Below, in pieces: positions 55,371 through 64,000 of a stretch of 64,000 bases of DNA (its first letter is position 1; the number at the start of each line of letters is the position of its first letter). Source of the stretch: Bufo bufo (Eukaryota; Chordata; Amphibia; Anura; Bufonidae); the NCBI RefSeq assembly GCF_905171765.1, contig NC_053393.1:185965921-186029920 (forward strand), read 5' to 3'. The notes beneath the pieces were generated by a model that saw only the letters and a program-made list of their open reading frames with translations, had not been told where the DNA came from and made no database searches. Position numbers and translations under genes: made by a program.

Positions 55371-55872
55371 CATTTTTGGGTGGTTTCTATTATGTAAGCC
55401 TCGCAAAGTGACTTCAGACCTGAACTGGTCCCTAAAAATAGAGTTTTTGTAAATTTCAGAAAAATTTCAAGATTTGCTTCTAAACTTCTAAGCCTTATAA
55501 CATCCCAAAAAAATAAAATATCATTCCCAAAACAATTCAAACTTGAAGTAGACATATGGGGAATGTAAAGTCATCACAATTTTTGGGGGTATTACTATGT
55601 ATTACAGAAGTAGAGAAACTGAAACTTTGAAATTTGCAAATTTTTCAATTTTTTGGGTTAATTAGGTATTATTTTGTGCAAAAAAAAATATTTTTTTTGA
55701 CTTCATTTTACCAGTGTCATGAAGTACAATATGTGATGAAAAAACAATCTCAGAACGGCCTGGATAAGTCAAAGCGTTTTAAAGTTATCAGCACTTAAAG
55801 TGACACTGGTCAGATTTGCAAAAAATGGCCAAGTCCTTAAGGTGAAATAGGGCTGAGTCCTTAAGGGGTTAA

Positions 55873-55995
55873 ATACTGCTGTTATATTCTGGGTTTAAAA
55901 AAACACCAATTATTTGCAAGACCCTACATCTGGGGCCTTTGCTTCATTTGTCACAGTCAAATACAACCAGTCAATACTGCAGTTATATTGTTGGT
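55873..55995 (+). repeat. ~100-bp tandem array of hAT element 2, last segment
   Basis: A little more than one unit (CTGCTGTTATATTCTGGG, TCTGGGGCCTTTGCTTCATT) before the transposase leader. Confidence 0.85.
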
Positions 55996-56194
55996 TGACA
56001 ATTAAAAAAATAAATTTGGGACCGTGAAGTAATTGTATAAAATTAGCCTGTCACACTACTGTGTGACCTTAGGAAATTTTCTTCTTTATGACACCGGCAC
56101 TGCCTTACTCTCAGTGAACTTAATTGTTGAGTATTGGCGGTTACATTCTCGCCTGACAAAAACCATCTCTTAGTTTGGTGGGTGAACACAAAGA

Positions 56195-58682
56195 ATGAGG
56201 AGAGCGTTAAATGAGGAACGTGGCCCCGGTCGTGGTGCTGCTGGTGGACCTCCTGTTGCAGGGAGAGGAAGTGGTCGATCTGTGCCAGCTACACGCACGA
56301 ATTAAACACCTTCTTCAGGTACGAGTAGGCGACAGAACCTTCAGAGTTATTTGGTAGGGCCGAATGCGGCTCTACGAATGGTGAGGCCAGAACAAGTACA
56401 GGTGATAGTAGATTGGGTGTCTGACAGTGCCTCCAGTTCCTTCACATTGTCTCCCACCCAGTCTCCTGCTGAAAGATCAGAGTTGGCACCTGCAGCCTAT
56501 GTCCATCAGTCTTTCACCTCACCCCCTTGCAGTGTCTTCTGCTTTCTGATGACTCTGCTAGCAGGGTTTCCCAGGGCCATCCACATGGTTCTGCCCCAGA
56601 AGTGGAAGAAATTGAGTGCACCGATGCTCAACCACTTATGTTTCAGGATGAGTACATGGGAGGACCACCGCAGCACGTCTCGGATGATGACAAAACACAG
56701 GTGCCAACTGCTGTGGCTTTCTGCAGTGTGCAGAACAACAAGGAGGGCAGGGGTGAAGACTGGGTGGAAGTTGAGAATCAAGGTCATGCGAGTGATCTGT
56801 GTAGTTCAGAGGAAGAGGCGGTGGTCGCACGGAGCCACCAGCACAGCAGAAGAGGGAGCAGGGTGCAAAAGCGGAGCGGACGTCCCCTAGACAGTACGCC
56901 TGCTACTGCCCACCGCACCAAGGGACCGAGCACACCAAAGCCAGATCCAAGGAGTTCCCTTTCGTGGCAGTTCCTCAGACAATGTGCTGACGACAAGACA
57001 CGAGTGGTTTGCACGCTGTGCAATCAGAGCCTGAAGCAAGGCATAAACGTTCTCAACCTGAGCACAACCTGTATGACCAGGCATTTAAGTGCAATGCACG
57101 AGCTGCAGTGGAGTAGACACCTCAAAAACAAGTGAGACTCAGCCCAGCCTGGTGGTGTGCGATAATGGGCAAAATCTTGTAGCAGCTCTGGGACTAGCCG
57201 GTTTGACGCACATCCCTTGTCTGGCGCATGTGCTGAATTTGGTGGTGCAGAGGTTCCTTAAAAATTACCCCGATATGTCAGTGCTGCTGCCGAAAGTGTG
57301 GGCCGTCTGTGCGCGCTTTTGGCGTTCTCACCTTGCTGCTGCTCGCCTGTCAGCGCTGCAGCGTAACTTCGGCCTTCCCGCTCACCGCCTCATATGCGAC
57401 GTGCCCACAAGGTGGAACTCCACCTTGCACATACTGGCCAGACTGTGCGAGCAGCAGCAGGCGATAGTGGAGTTTCAGCTGCAGCACGCACGGGTGAGTC
57501 GCTCTGCGGAACAGCACTACTTCACCACCAATGACTGGGCCTCCATGCGAGAACTGTGTTCCTTGTTGCGCTGTTTTGAGTACTCCACCAACATGGCCAG
57601 TGCCGATGACGCCGTTCTCAGCGTTACTATCCCACTTCTATGCCTCCTTGAAAAAACACTTCGGGCAATGATGGAAGAGGATGTTGCACAGGAGGATGAG
57701 GAAGAGGGATAATTTCATAGGGTTTCAGGCCAGTCATTCACAAGTGGCTCCGAGGGTGGGTTCCTGCACCCACAAACGCCAGGTACACAATTGTCCAGCC
57801 AGGGCACAGTTCTGGAGGATGACGAGGTGGAGAATGAGGAGATGGAGGAGGAGGAACCTTGTTCACAGCAGGGTGGCACCCAAACCAGCTCATGGTCATC
57901 ACTGGTGCATGGCTGGGGGATACAGAGGACACAGACGATACACCTCCCACAGAGGACAGCTTTTTGTTGCCTCTGGGCAGTCTGGCACACATGAGCGATT
58001 ACATGCTGCAGTGTCTCCGCAACGACCGCCGAGTTGCCCACATTCTAACTTGTGCTGATTACTGGGTGGCCACGCTGCTGGATCCCTGTTACAAGGACAA
58101 CGTACCGTCCTTAATTCCGTCACTGGAGCGTGATCGTAAGATGCACGAGTACAAGCGCAGGCTGGTAGACGCACTGCTGGTGGCATTCCCACCTGACAGC
58201 GGGGGAACAGTGGAAGCACAAGGCGCAGGCAGAGGAAGAGGTCGCCAACGCAGTTGGGGCACCACCAGCACCTCAGAAGGCAGGGTTAGTATGTCCAAAA
58301 TGTGGAAAAGCTTTGTCAGCACGCCACAACAACCAGCACCACCAGCTGATATGGAACGTCTTAGCAGGAGGCAGCATTTCAGCAACATGGTGGAGCAGTA
58401 TGTGTGCACACGCCTACACGTACTGAATGACGGGTCTGCCCCCTTCAACTTCTGGGTCTCCAAATTGGGCACATGGCCTGAGCTTGCCCTTTAGGTGCAG
58501 CCTTGGAGGTGCTGGCCTGCTCTGCAGCCAGTGTATTGTCTGAACTTGTGTTTAGCACCGCAGGGGGCGTTATCACAGACAAGCGCAGCCGCCTGTCCAC
58601 AGCCAATGTGGACAAGCTAACGTTCATTAAAATGAACCAGGCATGGATCCCACAGGACTTGTCCGTACTTTGTGCAGAATAG
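56195..58682 (+). pseudogene. hAT (BED-type) transposase of element 2, internally deleted
   Basis: Starts at the ATG at 56195 (MRRALNEERGPGRGAAGG) and meets a stop near 56303. Later pieces show YLVGPNAALRMVRPEQVQ and the acidic linker. A complete BED finger follows at 56960-57100 (CADDKTRVVCTLC...NLSTTCMTRHLSAMH, with both Cys and both His). After LKNK* at 57135 the text jumps to LVVCDNGQNLVAALGLAG, the second-Asp region. About 250 residues containing the first Asp (HLTTDTWTS in element 1) are missing. The C-terminal part has LLDPCYKDNVP and LACSAASVLSELVFSTAGG (Arg lost from the usual SER) and ends with TAG at 58680. It is related to, but distinct from, the transposase at 39458. Confidence 0.92.
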
Positions 58683-58944
58683 ACATGTATACCGGCCTTA
58701 CCCATCCATTGTTATACTACAGCGCAATTGCTCATTGTTGTATTTTTTATATTTCCCACTCTTTTGGGGTGTACCCTAATTTTACAAAAAATAAAAAATA
58801 AACTGTGTTGGCTACCTCGCCCTCCTCCACCGCCGCTTCAACCTACACTGCTAGGTCCACCGCTCCTTAACCTCCTACTCCATATGGACCTCCACTTCAT
58901 AGACCAAGATTATTTTTTTTATTTTTACGTATTATATTTTATTT

Positions 58945-59640
58945 AAGTCATTTCACTAATTTGTCCGATACATTGTTGGGTTACATATCCCAAATTTTTG
59001 GGTGTGATATACCCCTGCTCTACCTAGTGGACAGGTTAATAAATTTCACTAATTTGTCTGTTACATTGTCAGGTGAAATTCACCAATTTTTGGCTGTGAT
59101 ATACCCCTGCTCTACCTAGAGGACAGGTTAATACATTTCCCTAATTTGTCTGTTACATTGTCGGGTGAAATTCACCAATTTTTGGCTGTGATATACCCCT
59201 GCTCTACCTAGTGGACAGGTTAATAAATTTCACTAATTTGTCTGATACATTGTCGGGTGAAATTCACAAATTTTTGGCTGTGATATACCCCTGCTCTACC
59301 TAGTGGACAGGTTAATACATTTCACAAATTTGTCTGTTACATTGTCGGGTGAAATTCACCAATTTTTGACTGTGATATACCCCTTCTCTACCTAGTGGAC
59401 AAGGAAATACATTTCACTAATTTGTCTGTTACATTCTTGGGTGACATTTTACAATTTCTGCCGTTAATAAACCCCTGCTCTGCATAGGTGGCAGGGACCT
59501 AAATTAAAAAAATTGGTCTGTTACATTGTCAGGTGACATTTTACCAATTTTGCCGTGAATAAATCCCTGCTCTACATAGTTGACAATTTTTTAAAATCGT
59601 CTGTTCCATTGGTGGGTGACATTAACCCATTTTTGCCGAT
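58945..59640 (+). repeat. 93-bp tandem array, about 7.5 copies, 3' of hAT element 2 transposase
   Basis: The unit contains TTTCACTAATTTGTCTGTTA, CATTGTCGGGTGAAATTCAC, TTTTTGGCTGTGATATACCC and CTGCTCTACCTAGTGGACAG. Starts at 58951, 59044 and 59136 give 92-93 bp. Copies become more divergent to the right. Confidence 0.93.
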
Positions 59641-59907
59641 GAAAAACCCCTGCTCTGCATTTTTAAAATTCGTCTTTAATTGGCCCTTTCATTCGATCCT
59701 TCCACTTTAATAACTTGTCCCACTTTTCAGCTCGATCACATTTAAGCCTCTGACCTCCCTTGGATGTGGTATCCCTTTCTCACGCTCCCTCTCCGGCGTG
59801 GAACCCTGATTCGCCGCTAACCGTGATCAACATGGTAGGTGCAGAAAAGAACATCGAAAGTTGATAGAGCAGATATCCAATTGGATCGTGGACATCACGG
59901 GGACGTG

Positions 59908-60300
59908 CGACATGGTGGAGCAGTATGTGTGCACACGCCTACATGTACTGACTGATGGGTCTGCCCCCTTCAACTTCTGGGTCTCCAAATTGGGCACATG
60001 GCCTGAGCTTGCCATTTATGCCTTGGAGGTGCTGGCCTGCCCTGCAGCCAGTGTATTGTCTGAACGTTTGTGCTGGAGGGGGTTATCACAGGTTATATTT
60101 CCCAATGTTTTGGGGTGTACCCTAATTTAAACAAAAAATAAATAAAAATAAAAACCAAAAACCAGTGTTGGCTACCTCCTCCTCCTCCTCCACCGCCACT
60201 TCCACCTCCACCGCCACATCCACCTCCTACTCCATATGGACCTCGTCCTCCAAGATCATTTATTTTTATTTTTATGTATTTTATGTTATTTTAAGTCATT
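59908..60300 (+). pseudogene. Second, partial copy of the transposase 3' end
   Basis: MVEQYVCTRLHVLTDGSAPF, NFWVSKLGTWPELAIYALE and LACPAASVLSERL duplicate residues of the main transposase (58387-58560). Untranslated text (TTTTGGGGTGTACCCTAATT, GTGTTGGCTACCTC) matching 58762-58830 follows. The coding part stops abruptly after SERL. An internal duplication, or recombination between related copies, would explain it. Confidence 0.85.
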
Positions 60301-60518
60301 TCCCTATCCACATTTGTTTGCAGAGCACTTGCCATGCTCTTAACCACACTTTGATGCCATTTGCAGCCCTCTAGCCCTTTCCATGACTTTTTTAGAGCCA
60401 TTTTAGCGCTCCAAAGTTAGGGTCCCCATTGACTTTAATTGGGTTCGGGTTCGGGGTCAAGTTCGGCCGAACCTGTCGAACCCAAACATCCAAGTGTCCG
60501 CTCAACTCTAATTACAAT

Positions 60519-61131
60519 AACACTACAGAGGTGACCATTAAAATACTAATAATAATAATACAGAGGGTCCAGTATATATTATAATTATACAGAGGGCATT
60601 ATACTTATGGGCACTATGGGGAGAGGGGAGGTCTTTTATCGGAGGATGATAGTAAAGTGAGGAATCTAAAAAGTTTTTTTGTGAAACTCTGCAGAGACGA
60701 GATGCGGCTGAAAGAAGGTATCATGGCGGTCCTATCTCCGAATGAAGACACTGAGGAAACAGTCTACATCACAGGAGAGGTCACTGGATGTAACAGGTAT
60801 GGTGCGGTATTCTCCTGTATATTTCATAGCAATGTATGTTATGTCCATCCAAATATCTGTTTTGGGGGGAGGGTGGATATAGAATTTGGCCCACACTGCC
60901 GAAGCCTGGCCCCAGACTTCAGGCCACACTGTGTGTGTTCTGAATTCTGGGGGCTCACACCCATCTACTACATTATCTGTACTCAGAGAGTTATAACTGT
61001 GTCATCTGTGGTGTTACGTAGGACTGCAGGTGACATCTACTGCATTATCTGTAAAAGGGGGCGTGGTCACAGGTTGGAGGGGGAAAAAACTTGCCTTGCC
61101 CCGGGTGCTGGCAGCCCACCTTATGCCACTG
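60519..61131 (+). mobile_element. Right part of the outer hAT-type element
   Basis: Text after the second ATTACAAT continues the element begun at 33075, with short AATAAT and ACAGAGGG repeats. A 167-codon frame (60657-61160) has no recognised domain and overruns the element end, so I do not regard it as a gene. The end CCCACCTTATGCCACTG is the inverted match of the left end. Confidence 0.75.
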
Positions 61132-61139
61132 ATTCAGAG

Positions 61140-61382
61140 GACCACCCACTGGATTCCTAAGCAAACAGATACCAGGGGAATTAATGAATTACACATTATC
61201 CTCAATGTTTTCAAAACTATACACCAGTCTTCACAGCTCCTACTGCTCTATAATATGCAGACCACAGATGGAAATGCATGTACAATGTGACAAGTTCCCT
61301 TTAATATCCCAACAATGCCTTTGTTCTACAGGTATGCAGAAAGCACCAAGAAATGTTAACTGACTATAGTCCTTTCTGTTAA
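61140..61382. mobile_element. TTAA-type MITE end fragment
   Basis: GTGACAAGTTCCCTTTAA (61288-61305) is the right end of the AGGGAACCTGTCACC family seen intact at 17380-17746. The left end is missing. A second start, TTAAAGGGAATGTCACC, follows at 61379. Confidence 0.5.
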
Positions 61383-61802
61383 AGGGAATGTCACCTGTAT
61401 TTTTATTTATTTTTTGCCAGTTAAAACCAGATAGTGACCTATACCATTTTTTCTAATCTAGAAGAGTTAACACTCAAACTCTTAACTCAAATTTCTGAAC
61501 CCATCATGATATCCTGAAACCAAAGCCATGGAAAAGCAATTGAAGGTGTCGGCTTAACACAACTAGTTTAGTTAAAACGTCTGGTTAAGCATGTGTGTTA
61601 ACTCATCATTTCCTAAAGATTATTATGGGGGCTGCCATGTTCCCTGAGCTGTTATTAACATCATTTAGAGAAATGGTTTTCAGCAGCTACCGTACAATAT
61701 ACTGGGGGGACTCATTGACTTCTATGGGAGAGTTTCCAAAGCATGATTTGTGACCTCTGCAGAGGTCAGCAAGGAGTAGATAATCGTGAATGTTAGGTCT
61801 TG

Positions 61803-62195
61803 TATTATCTATACAGATGAGTTATCTGTCATTGTAATCCTATCTGTGATTATAACGAGATGAAAAGTGATCTGTAGAGACCAAGAAGTGGCGCCTGTTA
61901 TTAAATTTAGTGGCCAGTGTGAAAACTGCAGGATTTTAGGATTAAAAAGAAAATAGTAACATGGAAATTTAAAAATAACATCACAAATTTTTTTTTTAAC
62001 ATAATGTTTAACATAAACTTGAGATCTGACATTGCAATCCTGTGTGTGATTATAACGAGATGAAAAGTGATCTGTAGAGACCAAGAAGTTAGTGGCCAGT
62101 GTGAAAACAATAAAAAATAATGAAAATAATAGTAACATGAAAGTTTAAAAATAACATCACAAATTCTTTAACATAAACTTGATTAAACAATACAT
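61803..62195. repeat. ~200-bp direct duplication
   Basis: CTGTGATTATAACGAGATGA, AAAGTGATCTGTAGAGACCA, TTAGTGGCCAGTGTGAAAAC and AAAAATAACATCACAAATT occur at about 61832-61995 and again at 62031-62167. The second copy has small deletions. Confidence 0.85.
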
Positions 62196-63050
62196 CATTT
62201 TCCGATTACACATTATCTTTAAGGATAACATTTGGCCAGTATAATAGGTCTAACCAAGCTTTGCATATTAAAAGAAAATGCTAACCTGCCTTGTACATTT
62301 GATGATTTGAAATCAAAGAGAGAAACCATGTAACAAAGCTTGACGGCTGCATAGTCATTCTGAATAGAATTGCAATTCATTATGCAAAATCTGCTCTACT
62401 TCCTAAAATAAAGGAAATAAGAAGAATTAAAACCCGAAATCATAAAACAAAACTCTGCACATACATGAATTAATTCAGAGCAGAATGCTGTTAAGTAGTT
62501 TCACCTACACAGCATCATCCTTGAAGCATTATGTTTCAGTAATTAAATGTTTTAAAGTGCTTTAGGGCAGCTGTATTATCTGAAAATTACTACAGGAACG
62601 CCTGCCTGTTCATTTGTCATAATACGCTCTCCAAGCACTAATTGCTACTCTAACATGTTTACCTCTTAAAAGAAGTGGATGGAAAAAAAAAAAAAACTTT
62701 GCCGCATGTAGAAGCTTAACTGACCATTATTCGCTTAATGCATTAACATTTCTAGTCAGACTGAATTGACACCAAAGCTGCACACAGACGACAAAATGTC
62801 TCTGCTTGCTAGTATTATGTAAGGTATAAGCAAAGAATCGTGCTGCTCCACTGGGAAGCTTATATGTGCGCTGCTGCTCCCCATGGTGCTTCTCAAATTG
62901 TAACGTAATTGTCAACATTTTAGTGTAATTGTTCTGGTATTATCCAGCTGGGAACGTGCATACATTCAGCCCACGTCTACTGAGAGCCTTGTGGGGACAT
63001 ATGAGAGCATTAGATATGACAAGACATGACACTGGCACAAATTTACTATG
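62196..63050. other. Low-repeat AT-rich stretch, candidate conserved non-coding DNA
   Basis: About 850 bp without terminal repeats or tandem structure, the longest such stretch on this side of the window. It contains homeodomain/POU-like words (ATTATGCAAAAT at 62378-62389, TGAATTAATTCA near 62466) and no coding frame above 63 codons. This composition resembles vertebrate conserved non-coding elements, but conservation cannot be judged from one sequence. Confidence 0.35.
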
Positions 63051-63361
63051 ATAAGTGCGCCAATTTCCTGAAATTGTTTGTGCAAAAATTGTAATGCGTC
63101 TCATTTTAGACACATTTATTATTCAAATGTACAAAATAAGTACCGTACTTTTTGCTGGTTTTAAAATAGAATACAGACGTGACCAGCTTTTGTCTACCGT
63201 CTAAATACATTTATGGAGCTGAAATCCACGATTTCGGCACACACAACAGTTTTTAGACTGGTCTAAAGTTTTTGCTGGAGAGAATTTCGGCGCATTGGGA
63301 CTGTTTTTGTGCATGTGGATGGATTTTCAGGGCGTGTAGACACGTTTTCAGTGTAAGCCAA

Positions 63362-63655
63362 GGCTAGTTTCGCATTAGCAGTAAATTCTTCTGGCAGAGG
63401 AACAGCCTGTCCAAAGTCACCATATCTGCCAGAGCCAGAAAAGGCAGTAGCACCTCCAGGCCCAATTGATTTTAATGGGACTCGGCGAGCACCCGGCAAT
63501 AGTGCCAGGATTTGTCCAGCTGAATGCTGGCACTAATGCTACAAACAGGCCAGATCCCTGTCAAGTCCCATTATAGTCAAGGCTATGCCAGATACGGTGT
63601 CTTCTGGCAGGCTGTTTCTCTACCGGAAGAATTTACTGTTAGTGTGAAACTAGTC
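63362..63655. mobile_element. Palindromic Harbinger-like MITE (GGCTAGTTTC ends)
   Basis: Left GGCTAGTTTCGCATTAGCAG and AAATTCTTCTGGCAGAGG are mirrored by CCGGAAGAATTTACTGTTAG and TGTGAAACTAGTC on the right. Flanks CAA (63359-63361) and TAA (63656-63658) fit a 3-bp duplication with one change. No protein is encoded. Confidence 0.7.
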
Positions 63656-63764
63656 TAAGCCAACTAAAAAGTGTTATAAACTAGGCAATCTAAAGATGCG
63701 CCAGATTTACCAGCCAGTGTCAGCCACTGTGATAAATTTGGCACATTTTTCAGACTCTCTGGAG

Positions 63765-63870
63765 GAGATTTATCAAACTGGAGTAAATGAAAATTGGCAA
63801 AGTTGCCAATAGCAACTAAATTCTTCCGGTAGAGGAAAAGACTGCCGGAAGGCACTATTTTGGTTGGATA
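63765..63870. mobile_element. MITE fragments
   Basis: GAGATTTATCAAACTGGAGT AAAT (63768-63790) matches the small MITE type at 6208. TAAATTCTTCCGGTAGAGG (63819-63837) matches the interior of the MITE at 63362. Neither is complete. Confidence 0.4.
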
Positions 63871-64000
63871 CAGCAACAGGAAGTGCTTCACACAGGATGG
63901 AAACCTGGAGTAATTGGTTTAAATGGTAAAAATGAGTTAGGAGAGTCCAAACTGAAAAAAATAATATGGAGAGGATGTACATGAGTTAAGCAAATACATG

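Larger units (their letters stand above)
52662..55868. mobile_element. Non-autonomous piggyBac element 2, 3.2 kb
   Basis: TTAA at 52658-52661 and 55869-55872; ends CCCCTTAGGGACGCATGACG and GAGTCCTTAAGGGG. The right 250 bp closely match piggyBac element 1 (GTGACACTGGTCAGATTTGC). There is no transposase. The left 0.9 kb is a chain of hairpins (52735-53567). The rest is ~350-bp repeats (TATCGCCGCGTCCG at about 53660, 54009 and 54361) and two direct ~410-bp modules (54555-55370). It depends on a transposase supplied elsewhere. Confidence 0.92.
34685..60510 (+). mobile_element. hAT element 2, 25.8 kb with nested insertions
   Basis: Left end TAGGGTTGAGCGAACGCGAA, right end GTGTCCGCTCAACTCTA. The 8-bp duplication ATTACAAT at 34677-34684 and 60511-60518 is exact. 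The order is end, promoter with TATATAAG, ~100-bp tandem array, transposase (56195-58682), a 93-bp array (58945-59640), a duplicated transposase fragment (59908-60300), end. The first array was hit by a CR1 LINE and two piggyBac elements, which account for about 18.8 kb. The transposase lacks a central part, so the copy is not autonomous. Confidence 0.93.
33075..61131. mobile_element. Outer hAT-type element (CAGTGGCGTAG ends), host of the 28-kb nest
   Basis: Left end CAGTGGCGTAGCGTGGG at 33075; right end CCCACCTTATGCCACTG finishing at 61131. The 8-bp duplication ATTCAGAG at 33067-33074 and 61132-61139 is exact. Its own DNA is about 1.6 kb on the left, mostly a 50-bp minisatellite, and 0.6 kb on the right. 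The remainder is the hAT at 34685-60510. No transposase was recognised, so it was non-autonomous. The 8-bp duplication and CAGTGGCG end suggest the hAT superfamily. Confidence 0.85.

Noticed and set aside
60657..61160. 167-codon open frame near the right end of the outer element
   Set aside because: It overruns the transposon end at 61131, has no recognised motif, and the reverse strand is equally open in places.
1..64000. A host protein-coding gene with exons in this window
   Set aside because: Every frame with recognisable protein similarity belongs to a transposon; no other frame shows a known domain with plausible splice sites. Small unrecognised exons cannot be excluded without transcript data.

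Overview
The window reads as a transposon-saturated intergenic piece of an amphibian genome, most likely an anuran. The evidence is the mix seen directly in the sequence: hAT elements with TAGRGTTGAGCGAA-type ends, TTAA-inserting piggyBac elements and MITEs (ends such as AGGGAACCTGTCACC), several Tc1 families, CR1-type LINEs, a chromodomain Ty3/gypsy element and TAA-flanked PIF/Harbinger-like MITEs. I found no host protein-coding gene, rRNA, functional tRNA or CRISPR array. Family assignments rest on motifs, terminal repeats and target-site duplications (TSDs) read by eye. Species-level identity cannot be given.

Layout. 1-3216: a MITE end, then a stretch without recognisable repeats, then TTAA- and TAA-flanked MITEs. 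3217-5850: 5' part of a hAT element split by a retroposon-like insertion (11-bp TSD) and a 1.47-kb Tc1 element with a broken transposase. 5856-7440: repeat-rich DNA, including an inverted pair of tRNA-like (SINE-head) sequences. 7495-10449: a truncated Ty3/gypsy copy on the minus strand, abutted by the 5' end of a piggyBac element (10450-11545). 11690-14587: a degenerate Tc1, the 5' half of another hAT with 74-bp repeats, and an internally deleted Tc1. 14603-23234: an almost complete Ty3/gypsy chromodomain element (two ~600-bp LTRs, TSD TTTAT) that carries a CR1 LINE, a TTAA MITE, a 1.2-kb foldback element and a Harbinger-like MITE. 23676-26762: a stack of Tc1 elements inserted in one another. 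26768-29890: a probable solo LTR and a hAT transposase 3' fragment with its own repeat array. 29935-32700: MITEs and a degenerate Tc1.

33075-61131 is one 28-kb nest. An outer element with 8-bp TSD ATTCAGAG holds a 25.8-kb hAT (34685-60510, TSD ATTACAAT). That hAT's internal ~100-bp repeats were hit by a CR1 LINE (35907-46460), a piggyBac (47055-52071) and a non-autonomous piggyBac relative (52662-55868). The CR1 was in turn hit by a nearly intact 7.9-kb hAT (37026-44899, TSD TTGATAAG), and the piggyBac by a solo LTR (48240-48736, TSD GGGCT). 61132-64000 returns to sparse repeats, with a low-repeat stretch at 62196-63050 that is a candidate conserved non-coding region.

Two patterns stand out. 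First, the hAT families share one plan: terminal repeat, a CCAAT/TATA promoter about 235-255 bp inside the end, a family-specific tandem array, a BED-finger/hAT transposase, then a second array. Second, the TTAA elements carry long chains of perfect hairpins near an end, most strikingly at 52735-53567.
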